A stretch of 6,522 bases of DNA from an uncultured Oscillospiraceae bacterium (GCA_900769835.1 CAAGIE010000032.1:1-6522), one strand, 5' to 3'; positions 1 to 6,071 are shown, numbered from the stretch's first letter. A program made the numbers and translations. The notes: generated from the sequence alone by a model not told the origin.

Positions 1-686
1 AGCAGTTCCCAGGCCTTTTCGGAAAGTTTCAGGTCGTATTTCTTTGCAATGGCAATGGCCTGATCGCAGGTGGTACTGTCGGGGCAGGCGGGGCCGGAAG
101 CGATCATGTCCAGAGGGTCGCCCAAAATGTCAGACAGAACGATGGAGAATACCTTTGCGGGGGCGCAAAGCTGGGCAAAACGACCGCCCTTGACCGCAGA
201 CAAGCGCTTGCGGATGGTGTTGATCTCCACGATGTCCGCGCCGCAGGCCAGCAGCTGCTTGGAAATGTCCTGAAGTTCCTCACCGGAAACCAAAGGCTTT
301 TCAAACAACGCACTGCCGCCGCCGGACAACAGAAACAGTACCGTGTCGTTCTCGGTCAGATCGGAAACCAGTTCCAAAGCCGCGGCAGTGCCACGGAAGG
401 AGTTTTCGTCCGGAACGGGGTGACCTGCCTCAAAGCACCGGAAGTTGGCGATAGGGGCTTTTACGTGGTCGTATTTGGTCACAACCACGCCACTGTCGAT
501 CCGGTCGCCCAGCACATCGTAGGCGGCCTTTGCCATCTGCCAGCCGGCCTTGCCGGTGGCCACCAGCAACACTCTGCCGGGGAATTGGGCATCGCTCAAT
601 GCTCTGCGGACTGCCTCATCGGGCTGCACCGCGGCGATGGCCTTTTGCACGATGGCCTCTGCGTGGTTGCGTAAGGTCTGGTTCAT
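1..686 (-). CDS. Glycerate kinase, type 2 (MOFRL/DUF4147 family), 3' end outside window
   Basis: ATP-dependent kinase that phosphorylates D-glycerate (probably to 2-phosphoglycerate), a cytosolic step feeding glycerate into lower glycolysis. The first 228 complete codons, the N-terminal part of a family usually a little over 400 residues, are visible; the C-terminal MOFRL domain lies beyond base 1. Recognisable blocks are VATGKAGWQMA (residues 42-52, with Lys46 matching the conserved catalytic-site lysine of the family), EAGHPVPDENS (86-96), the glycine-rich LLSGGGSALFEKP (119-131), EINTIRKRLSAVKGGRFA (154-171) and LSDILGDPLDMIASGP (184-199). The start is the ATG at 684-686 because an AAAGAGGA ribosome binding site (693-700) precedes it and a consensus promoter lies just upstream. 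It is divergent from tcdA. There is no frameshift in the visible part. Family assignment is firm; the exact phosphorylation position (C2 or C3) cannot be read from sequence. Confidence 0.93.
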   Translation of the reverse strand, partial: MNQTLRNHAEAIVQKAIAAVQPDEAVRRALSDAQFPGRVLLVATGKAGWQMAKAAYDVLGDRIDSGVVVTKYDHVKAPIANFRCFEAGHPVPDENSFRGTAAALELVSDLTENDTVLFLLSGGGSALFEKPLVSGEELQDISKQLLACGADIVEINTIRKRLSAVKGGRFAQLCAPAKVFSIVLSDILGDPLDMIASGPACPDSTTCDQAIAIAKKYDLKLSEKAWEL

Positions 687-717
687 AACAAATCCTCTTT
701 CGTAGTTTTATAGGGCT

Positions 718-746
718 ATTGTATAAAAAGTCGGCCATTCTGTCAA
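718..746 (-). promoter_or_regulatory. Sigma-A-type promoter of the glycerate kinase gene
   Basis: Read on the minus strand, TTGACA (741-746) and TACAAT (718-723) are separated by exactly 17 bp. The -35 is a perfect consensus and the -10 matches five of six bases. Transcription should start near 711, giving a leader of about 25 nt before the start codon at 686. The -35 box lies 4 bp from the -35 box of the divergent tcdA promoter. Confidence 0.82.
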
Positions 747-750
747 GCAT

Positions 751-779
751 TTGACAGTGGCGCAAAATCGTGTTAGGAT
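751..779 (+). promoter_or_regulatory. Sigma-A-type promoter of tcdA
   Basis: TTGACA (751-756) and TAGGAT (774-779) are separated by 17 bp. The -35 is perfect and the -10 matches four of six bases, so it should be weaker than its divergent partner. The predicted start near 786 gives a leader of about 20 nt that includes the ribosome binding site. This position also argues against any start codon upstream of 786. Confidence 0.7.
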
Positions 780-805
780 ATAGAAAAAGTGAAGGGAGGG
801 TCACT

Positions 806-1528
806 ATGGATCCGTTGAGCCGTACCCGCCTTCTGCTGGGGCAGGAGGGGATGGAAAAACTGAAAAATGCCCGGGTAGCAGTGTTTGGTCTTGGCGGTGT
901 AGGCGGCTACGTAGTGGAAGCCCTGGCTCGCAGTGGTGTGGGCAGTCTGGTGTTGGTGGATCACGATACCATCAGCGCCACCAACCTGAACCGGCAGATC
1001 CTTGCCACCACCGCCACAGTGGGAATGCCCAAAGCCCAGGCGGCGGCGGAACGGGTTCGCGCCATCGACCCCACCATCGAAGTGGATGCCCGCAGGATGA
1101 TGTACCTGCCGGACACTGCAGACCAATTCGACTTTTCTCAATATGACTATGTGGTGGATGCCATCGATACCGTCACCGGCAAATTAGCGCTGGCAAAAGC
1201 CGCGCAGGATGCAGACACACCGATTATCTGCTCCATGGGCACCGGCAACAAACTGGATCCCACCGCGTTCCGGGTAGCGGATATTTACGAAACCTCCGTG
1301 TGTCCTCTGGCGCGGATCATGCGCAAGGAGTGCCGCAAGCGGGGCATCCGGAAGTTGAAAGTGGTGTACTCCGAGGAAGAACCCATCGAATGCACGCCTC
1401 CTCAGGACGACCCCATCTGGCAGGAATTGCCGGAGGGACGGAACGCATTGCCCGGCTCCTGCGCCTTTGTGCCAGCGGTTGCGGGTCTTATTATTGCAGG
1501 GGAAGTCATAAAAGATATTGCAAAATAA
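806..1528 (+). CDS. tcdA: tRNA threonylcarbamoyladenosine dehydratase TcdA (CsdL/YgdL family)
   Basis: E1-like (ThiF/MoeB fold) enzyme that uses ATP to cyclise N6-threonylcarbamoyladenosine at position 37 of ANN-decoding tRNAs to cyclic t6A. The protein has 240 residues. Visible features are the nucleotide-binding GLGGVGG (28-34), the acidic end of the second strand with Asp52 and Asp54, the NLNRQ motif (60-64) with its conserved Arg63, the conserved Lys76, DAID (118-121), SMGTGNKLDP (143-152), CPLARIMRK (166-174) and the C-terminal PGSCAFVPAVAGLIIAGEVI (216-235), typical of the family. The catalytic-cysteine and ubiquitin-like-partner features of true ThiF/MoeB are not evident. The ATG at 806 is preceded by AAGGGAGG (792-799). 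A GTG at 770 is in frame but lies upstream of the predicted transcription start, so it was not used. The gene is single and converges on rodA. The E. coli sulfur-transfer neighbours csdA/csdE are absent here. Confidence 0.93.
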   Translation: MDPLSRTRLLLGQEGMEKLKNARVAVFGLGGVGGYVVEALARSGVGSLVLVDHDTISATNLNRQILATTATVGMPKAQAAAERVRAIDPTIEVDARRMMYLPDTADQFDFSQYDYVVDAIDTVTGKLALAKAAQDADTPIICSMGTGNKLDPTAFRVADIYETSVCPLARIMRKECRKRGIRKLKVVYSEEEPIECTPPQDDPIWQELPEGRNALPGSCAFVPAVAGLIIAGEVIKDIAK

Positions 1529-1563
1529 AAGATCCTTTGGAATTTTCCAAAGGATCTTTTTTT
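1528..1563. terminator. Bidirectional intrinsic terminator shared by tcdA and rodA
   Basis: A perfect 13-bp stem (1528-1540 with 1547-1559) around the loop AATTTT is followed on the plus strand by seven Ts (1557-1563, partly in the stem). On the minus strand it is followed by TTTTATTTT, the complement of 1522-1530. The hairpin touches the last base of the tcdA stop codon, and the T tract overlaps the rodA stop codon at 1562-1564. Confidence 0.93.
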
Positions 1564-2734
1564 ATCGTAAGGGACGCGCCATATATGGCGGTCGAATGTA
1601 GCGCTCGTGGCTGGCAGGTTGCGGTCGGGCATACACACCGGACACAAGGCCCATCATTAGGTACGTGGTGACAAGGGAAGAGCCGCCGTAACTGATAAAG
1701 GGGAGGGTCAGACCGATAACGGGCATCAGACCCATACACATACCCACATTGACCACGATCTGGAAGATCATAGCGGATGCGGCGCCGAAGCAAACCAGTT
1801 TACGCATATAGTCGGGGCTTCGCATACCCACCCAGATGCACCGCGCCACAATGGCAAACAGCAGCACCAGCACGAACATACAACCCAAAAAGCCCATTTC
1901 CTCGCCGATGGAGGAGAAGATGTAGTCTGTGTGGCGGGCAAAGAGGGTGTCGCTTGCCTGGGTACGGCGGCCGTTGAAAAGACCCTGGCCGGTCATACCG
2001 CCGCCGGTGAGGGTTTTCAGGGACTGCACCGTGTGGTAGCGGGGACCGCGACCCAAAGGATCCAGATCCGGATTGAAAAGCACCTCGATACGAAGTTTCT
2101 GGTATTCGCCCAGGAGGTTGTTGTACACAAAGGGAGCAAGCAGGGCGATAAAACCGCCTGCGATCAGGAACCAGGAGAGGTTGACACCGCCGCCAAAAGC
2201 CATACCAACGAAGATCAGCAGGAAGATCAGGGACACGCCCAGGTCGTCGGACAGGATCATATTCAGACCCATGATCAGACCCAAATGGACGGCCATGTGG
2301 AAAACGGCCTTGGGACTGGAGATCCGTCGCTGATGGGAGTTCATGACGGAGGCCAGGATCAGGATGAACGCGATCTTACAAAGTTCGGCCGCCTGAATGT
2401 TAAAGGGAAGGATGGGGAAGTTGATCCAGCTTCGGTTACCGTTGACCTCTTCGCCGAAGGGGATCAGCATTGCCAGCAGGATCAGGTTAAATGCTATCAG
2501 CCAGCCGCGATGCTCGGAGAAAAACTCCAGATCCACGGTGGAGATAAAGGCGTATAGCAGCACACCGATCACGGCGGCGCCGATCTGCACGATGATGAAG
2601 TTGGCAGAACCCATATACTGGGTGGAACTGGCGATGACGAGACAGCCAAAGCCGGTAGCAAACAGACATAAAAGCAGCAAGATCCAGTCGCCTTTGAGGA
2701 TACTGCGCCATAAACGATGCATCGCAGCTTTCAT
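1562..2734 (-). CDS. rodA: RodA-like SEDS peptidoglycan glycosyltransferase (FtsW/RodA/SpoVE family)
   Basis: Integral-membrane glycosyltransferase that polymerises lipid II into glycan strands, normally with a class B PBP in the elongation machinery. The protein has 390 residues, about the usual RodA length, with roughly ten membrane segments (about 16-36, 44-64, 77-94, 113-131, 143-161, 166-182, 186-205, 279-302, 312-336 and 341-367). Family motifs are GNRSWI (99-104), SDDLGVSLIF (162-171), a long extracellular loop ending in ARHTDYIFSSIGEE (266-279), where Asp270 matches the catalytic Asp of RodA, and the C-terminal PVIGLTLPFISYGGSSL (338-354). The usual QPSE motif reads QAAE (114-117). 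The start at 2734 is set by a near-perfect Shine-Dalgarno, AAAGGAGGTGA (2739-2749), 7 bp away. It is divergent from the glm operon. FtsW or SpoVE cannot be excluded; RodA is preferred from length and the HTD/GGSSL context. The basic C-terminal tail (370-390) is probably cytoplasmic. Confidence 0.85.
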   Translation of the reverse strand: MKAAMHRLWRSILKGDWILLLLCLFATGFGCLVIASSTQYMGSANFIIVQIGAAVIGVLLYAFISTVDLEFFSEHRGWLIAFNLILLAMLIPFGEEVNGNRSWINFPILPFNIQAAELCKIAFILILASVMNSHQRRISSPKAVFHMAVHLGLIMGLNMILSDDLGVSLIFLLIFVGMAFGGGVNLSWFLIAGGFIALLAPFVYNNLLGEYQKLRIEVLFNPDLDPLGRGPRYHTVQSLKTLTGGGMTGQGLFNGRRTQASDTLFARHTDYIFSSIGEEMGFLGCMFVLVLLFAIVARCIWVGMRSPDYMRKLVCFGAASAMIFQIVVNVGMCMGLMPVIGLTLPFISYGGSSLVTTYLMMGLVSGVYARPQPASHERYIRPPYMARPLR

Positions 2735-2738
2735 CCCG

Positions 2739-2749
2739 TCACCTCCTTT
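2739..2749 (-). promoter_or_regulatory. Unusually strong ribosome binding site of rodA
   Basis: Read on the minus strand, AAAGGAGGTGA is complementary over its whole length to the anti-Shine-Dalgarno end of Firmicutes 16S rRNA. It fixes the start at 2734 rather than the second Met (codon 5). Confidence 0.85.
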
Positions 2750-2763
2750 TGTGATATAGAGAT

Positions 2764-2792
2764 ACTATACCACTTTTTTGTAAAAAAGTAAA
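2764..2792 (-). promoter_or_regulatory. Sigma-A-type promoter of rodA
   Basis: Read on the minus strand, TTTACT (2787-2792) and TATAGT (2764-2769) are separated by 17 bp, matching four and five of six consensus bases. The predicted start is near 2757, giving a leader of about 22 nt. The spacer is itself nearly palindromic: ACTTTTTT (2772-2779), GT, AAAAAAGT (2782-2789). Confidence 0.72.
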
Positions 2793-2820
2793 CCTATTTC
2801 GCGTCTCTGGAAAAAATAGG
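2793..2820. repeat. Inverted repeat between the rodA and glm-operon promoters (candidate operator)
   Basis: CCTATTT (2793-2799) and its exact complement AAATAGG (2814-2820) are separated by 14 bp, so the arm centres are 21 bp apart, two helical turns on one face of the DNA. The left arm directly abuts the rodA -35 box (2787-2792) and the right arm ends 4 bp before the glm-operon -35 box (2825-2830). A dimeric regulator bound here could affect both promoters. No known operator was recognised, and a 7-bp repeat can occur by chance. Confidence 0.35.
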
Positions 2821-2824
2821 GGAG

Positions 2825-2854
2825 TTGACACCGCTTGCAGAGCTGTGCTATAAT
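2825..2854 (+). promoter_or_regulatory. Strong consensus promoter of the glmU-like/glmM operon
   Basis: TTGACA (2825-2830) and TATAAT (2849-2854) are both perfect hexamers, with an 18-bp spacer and an extended -10 TGC just before the -10. Transcription should begin near 2861, giving a leader of about 49 nt to the start codon at 2910. This is the best-matching promoter in the window and agrees with the strong codon bias of the two genes behind it. Confidence 0.9.
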
Positions 2855-2909
2855 CAATGTACCAATGCCGACACAAAATTTGTCGATTTCAACTATAAAG
2901 GAGTCTGTT

Positions 2910-3569
2910 ATGTGTAAAATCACAGATCTGTACGACCTGACCCATACGGCGGCTGCAGAATACCTCAGCGGCTACACCTACCCCTGGGAGGCGCTCAAGG
3001 GCATTAAGGACCTGATCCTTTCTCTGGGTGAGCAGTTAGACAAGAACGAATATACCGAAGTTTCCCCCACTGTCTGGGTGCATAACACCGCAAAGGTTGC
3101 CCCCACCGCATTCATCGGCGCGCCCTGCATCATCGGCGCCAACACCGAAGTGCGCCACTGCGCATTTATCCGCGGCAGCGCTCTGGTGGGCGAGGGTTGC
3201 GTAGTAGGCAACTCCACCGAGCTGAAGAACGTTATTTTGTTCGATAGCGTGCAGGTGCCGCACTACAACTATGTAGGCGATAGCATTCTGGGCTACAAGT
3301 CCCACATGGGCGCCGGTTCCATCACCTCCAACGTAAAGTCCGACAAGACTCTGGTGGTCATTAAGAACGGCCAGGAGCAGATCCCCACCGGCATCAAGAA
3401 GGTGGGCGCTATGCTGGGCGACTTTGTGGAAGTGGGCTGCGGCAGTGTGCTGAACCCCGGCACTGTTATTGGCAGAAATTCCAATGTGTATCCGCTGTCC
3501 AGCGTGCGTGGCGTTGTCCCCGCAGACAGTATTTATAAGACCGGCGGCGTGATTGCCGCAAAGAAGTAA
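2910..3569 (+). CDS. Left-handed beta-helix acetyltransferase-like protein, resembling the GlmU C-terminal domain
   Basis: 219-residue protein with an N-terminal segment (about 5-50, containing YPWEALKGI) followed by hexapeptide-repeat beta-helix from about residue 52 (VSPTVWVHNTAKVAPTAFIG and on) to about 205. Aligned by eye with E. coli GlmU, His118 matches the catalytic His363, Tyr121 matches Tyr366 and Asn141 matches Asn386, around the shared GDSILG / MGAGSIT blocks (123-128, 133-139). Asn377 of GlmU is His132 here. The uridylyltransferase half of GlmU is absent. It is probably cytosolic and trimeric, as is usual for this fold. It lies 11 bp upstream of glmM in the same transcript, so acetylation of glucosamine-1-phosphate to GlcNAc-1-phosphate is a reasonable inference; a regulatory or other sugar-phosphate role is possible. 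The ATG at 2910 is preceded by AAAGGAG (2897-2903). An in-frame ATG at 2865 lies only about 4 nt from the predicted transcript start and has no ribosome binding site. Similar proteins are often labelled UDP-GlcNAc pyrophosphorylase, which the missing domain does not support. Confidence 0.82.
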   Translation: MCKITDLYDLTHTAAAEYLSGYTYPWEALKGIKDLILSLGEQLDKNEYTEVSPTVWVHNTAKVAPTAFIGAPCIIGANTEVRHCAFIRGSALVGEGCVVGNSTELKNVILFDSVQVPHYNYVGDSILGYKSHMGAGSITSNVKSDKTLVVIKNGQEQIPTGIKKVGAMLGDFVEVGCGSVLNPGTVIGRNSNVYPLSSVRGVVPADSIYKTGGVIAAKK

Positions 3570-3580
3570 AGGAGTAAATT

Positions 3581-4969
3581 ATGGGCAAGTATTTTGGCAC
3601 CGACGGCTTCCGTGGCGAAGCCAATGTGAACCTGACCGCAGACCACGCATATAAGATCGGCCGCTTCCTGGGCTGGTACTATGGTGAACTCAAGCGCCGT
3701 GCCGGCAGCGAGGAGCCTGCAAAGATCGTTATTGGTAAGGACACCCGCCGTTCCAGTTATATGTTTGAGTACACTCTGGCCGCAGGCGTTACCGCTTCCG
3801 GCGCAGATGCATACCTTCTGCACGTCACCACCACTCCCTCTGTGGCTTATGTGACCCGTGTGGACGAATTTGACTGCGGTGTAATGATCTCCGCCAGCCA
3901 CAACCCCTACTACGACAACGGCATCAAGCTCCTCAACGGTCACGGCGAGAAGATGGATGAAGAGACCATCGCCCTGGTGGAGAGCTATATCGACGGCAAT
4001 CTGGAGCTGTTCGGCGAGACCTATCAGGAGATCCCCTTCGGTAAGCGCGAGAACATCGGCCGCACCGTGGACTATTCCTCCGGCAGAAACCGCTACATCG
4101 GCTACCTGATCAGCCTGGGTCTGTTCTCCTTTAAGGGCATCAAGGTGGGTCTGGACTGCGCCAACGGCTCTGCATGGAACATTGCAAAGTCCGTCTTTGA
4201 CGCGCTGGGCGCCAAGACCTTTGTGATCAACGCCGAGCCCAACGGCACCAATATCAACACCAATGCCGGCTCTACCCACATCGAAGTTCTGCAGAAGTTC
4301 GTGGTGGATAACGGCCTGGATGTGGGCTTTGCCTACGACGGCGACGCTGACCGCTGCCTGTGTGTCGACGAAAACGGCGACGTGGTCACCGGCGACCATA
4401 TCCTCTACGCTCTGGGCTGCTATATGAAGGAGCAGGGCGAGTTGGATAACAACACCGTAGTCACCACTGTTATGTCCAACTTCGGTCTGTATAAGGCTCT
4501 GGAGGATAAGGGCATCGACTATGCAAAGACCGCCGTGGGCGACAAGTATGTCTACGAGTACATGGTCAATAATAACTGCCGCGTAGGCGGTGAGCAGTCC
4601 GGCCACATCATCGTGTCCAAGTATGCCACCACCGGCGACGGCATTCTCACCAGCCTCAAGATGATGGAAGTGATGCTGGCAAAGAAGAAGAAAATGAGCC
4701 AGCTGACCGAGGGCCTGACCATCTATCCTCAGGTACTGAAGAACGTCCGCGTCAAGTCCAAGCCCGAAGCACAGAACGATCCTGAAGTTCAGGCCGCCGT
4801 GCAGAAAGTTGCAGACCGTCTGGGCGATGCCGGTCGTATTCTGGTTCGTGAGTCCGGTACCGAGCCTGTGATCCGCGTAATGGTGGAAGCAGACTCCAAG
4901 GAACTGTGCCAGGAGTGTGTGGATCAGGTAGTAGACGTGATCTGCGCCCGCGGCCACGCAAGAGTATAA
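3581..4969 (+). CDS. glmM: Phosphoglucosamine mutase GlmM
   Basis: Cytosolic alpha-D-phosphohexomutase that converts glucosamine-6-phosphate to glucosamine-1-phosphate, the step before GlmU in UDP-GlcNAc synthesis for peptidoglycan. The protein has 462 residues, slightly longer than the usual 445-450. Visible features are the N-terminal MGKYFGTDGFRG (1-12), the phosphoserine loop ISASHNP (103-109) with Ser106 as the phosphorylated residue, the metal loop YDGDADR (252-258) with Asp253, Asp255 and Asp257, the sugar-binding GGEQSGH (336-342), and the phosphate-binding RESGTEP (423-429), where GlmM of E. coli type has RPSGTEP. GGEQSGH favours GlmM over phosphoglucomutase or phosphomannomutase. 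The AAAGGAG site (3568-3574) overlaps the stop of the preceding gene, so the two are one operon and may be translationally coupled. Codon use is strongly biased: nearly all Lys codons are AAG and nearly all Arg codons CGC or CGT, suggesting high expression. Confidence 0.94.
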   Translation: MGKYFGTDGFRGEANVNLTADHAYKIGRFLGWYYGELKRRAGSEEPAKIVIGKDTRRSSYMFEYTLAAGVTASGADAYLLHVTTTPSVAYVTRVDEFDCGVMISASHNPYYDNGIKLLNGHGEKMDEETIALVESYIDGNLELFGETYQEIPFGKRENIGRTVDYSSGRNRYIGYLISLGLFSFKGIKVGLDCANGSAWNIAKSVFDALGAKTFVINAEPNGTNINTNAGSTHIEVLQKFVVDNGLDVGFAYDGDADRCLCVDENGDVVTGDHILYALGCYMKEQGELDNNTVVTTVMSNFGLYKALEDKGIDYAKTAVGDKYVYEYMVNNNCRVGGEQSGHIIVSKYATTGDGILTSLKMMEVMLAKKKKMSQLTEGLTIYPQVLKNVRVKSKPEAQNDPEVQAAVQKVADRLGDAGRILVRESGTEPVIRVMVEADSKELCQECVDQVVDVICARGHARV

Positions 4970-4971
4970 TC

Positions 4972-5008
4972 AAAATGCCGCCGCTGCTTCTTACGCAGCG
5001 GCGGTTTT
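4972..5008 (+). terminator. Intrinsic terminator after glmM
   Basis: A 10-bp GC-rich stem (4978-4987 with 4995-5004) around the loop TTCTTAC is followed by TTTT (5005-5008) and preceded by AAAA (4972-4975). It starts 3 bp after the glmM stop codon. The U tract is only four bases, so it may be leaky, which would let mutY be transcribed by read-through. Confidence 0.85.
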
Positions 5009-5028
5009 CGAAAGGGAGGTGCGCCTTT

Positions 5029-6054
5029 GTGAATATATATGAGAAATTGCCAAAGGCGATCCTGCCCTGGTACGGAGAGCATAAACGGGATCTGCCCTGG
5101 CGGCAGGATACCCTGCCGTACCATATCCATTTGTCGGAAATTATGCTCCAGCAGACCCGTGTGGAAGCGGTGAAAGGCTACTACACCCGCTTTTTGCAGG
5201 CGCTCCCCACGGTGGAAGCCCTGGCGAATGCCGACGATGAACTGTTGCAAAAACTCTGGGAGGGTCTGGGGTATTACAGTCGGGTGCGGAACCTGAAAAA
5301 GGCGGCCCGGGTGATCGTGGAGGGCTACGGCGGCAGTTATCCTCAAACCTACGAGGAGGTGCTGGGGTTGCCCGGAGTAGGGCCTTATACCGCCGGCGCC
5401 ATCTGCTCCATCGCTTTCGGGCAGAAGACCCCTGCGGTGGACGGCAACGTTCTGCGGCTGATCAGTCGCCTGACCGATGATGCAACGCCCATCGACGATC
5501 GGGCATTTGTAAAGAAAGTGCAGGAGGAACTGGCGGCCACCTATCCGGAGGATGCGGGTGCCTATACCCAGGCGCTGATGGAACTGGGCGCCACGATCTG
5601 CGGCCCCAATCGGGCGCCGGACTGCGAAAATTGCCCCTGCAAGACTTTTTGTCTGGGCTATGGACGGGGGACGGCGGCGACCCTGCCGAAAAAAACTCCC
5701 AAACGGCCGCGCCGTCGGGAGCAATACACAGTGTTCATTTTGCGTTGTGGAAATCGCTATGCCCTGCAAAAGCGGCAGAATAAAGGTTTGCTGGCAGGAC
5801 TGTGGCAGTTTCCCAATGTGCCGGGGCTTTCAGAGCCGGAGCAGGCGGTGGAAATTGTGGGCCAGGTGCGGGAAATCCTGCGGCAGACAGAAATGAACCA
5901 CATCTTCACCCATATCGAGTGGCAGATGCGGGGCATCTATCTGGAAGTGGAAAGGGAAATCGATGGCTATACCTGGCTGACGGCGGAGGAGATCGATGCG
6001 CAGGTAGCCCTGCCTACTGCGTTCCGCCAGTTCTGGGACAACAGAATAGAATGA
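5029..6054 (+). CDS. mutY: A/G-specific adenine DNA glycosylase MutY
   Basis: Base-excision repair enzyme that removes adenine mispaired with 8-oxoguanine. The protein has 341 residues (E. coli MutY has 350). Visible features are the catalytic SEIMLQQT (36-43) with Glu37, the helix-hairpin-helix LPGVGPYTAGAI (114-125), VDGNVLR (137-143) with catalytic Asp138, the [4Fe-4S] ligands Cys191, Cys199, Cys202 and Cys208 (spacing 7-2-5; E. coli has 6-2-5), and a C-terminal NUDIX-like 8-oxoG recognition domain (about 230-341) with FTHIEW (293-298) where Bacillus-type MutY has FSH. The start is GTG at 5029, placed by AAAGGGAGGT (5011-5020) with an 8-bp gap. Frames opening further upstream run back into glmM and the terminator and have no ribosome binding site. 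No good promoter is seen between glmM and this gene. Lys AAA and Arg CGG are common, unlike glmM. Confidence 0.95.
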   Translation: MNIYEKLPKAILPWYGEHKRDLPWRQDTLPYHIHLSEIMLQQTRVEAVKGYYTRFLQALPTVEALANADDELLQKLWEGLGYYSRVRNLKKAARVIVEGYGGSYPQTYEEVLGLPGVGPYTAGAICSIAFGQKTPAVDGNVLRLISRLTDDATPIDDRAFVKKVQEELAATYPEDAGAYTQALMELGATICGPNRAPDCENCPCKTFCLGYGRGTAATLPKKTPKRPRRREQYTVFILRCGNRYALQKRQNKGLLAGLWQFPNVPGLSEPEQAVEIVGQVREILRQTEMNHIFTHIEWQMRGIYLEVEREIDGYTWLTAEEIDAQVALPTAFRQFWDNRIE

Positions 6055-6071
6055 CCCCCAATAAAAGCAAA

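Noticed and set aside
770..805. In-frame GTG extension adding 12 residues to TcdA
   Set aside because: It lies within or before the predicted -10 box, has no ribosome binding site, and the family begins near the ATG at 806.
1931..2557. 208-codon plus-strand frame inside rodA
   Set aside because: Antisense to a clear membrane protein. The translation is a low-information mix of Gln, Asp, Gly and His, with no motif or start signal.
2835..2909. Longer start (TTG at 2835 or ATG at 2865) for the glmU-like gene
   Set aside because: The TTG is inside the promoter spacer, and the ATG at 2865 would leave a leader of about 4 nt without a ribosome binding site.
3533..4957. 474-codon open frame on the minus strand, longer than glmM itself
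   Set aside because: It lies fully antisense to glmM. The strong third-position C/G bias of glmM removes stop codons from this frame. The translation is rich in His, Val, Ala and Gly with no domain, and has no ribosome binding site.
4906..5028. N-terminal extension of MutY into the end of glmM
   Set aside because: It would translate through the terminator hairpin. The GTG at 5029 has a good ribosome binding site and gives the normal family N-terminus, with Glu37 and Asp138 at the same numbers as in E. coli.
4924..5769. 281-codon minus-strand frame across mutY
   Set aside because: Antisense to MutY motifs that are intact and in order on the plus strand; it would also run through the glmM terminator.
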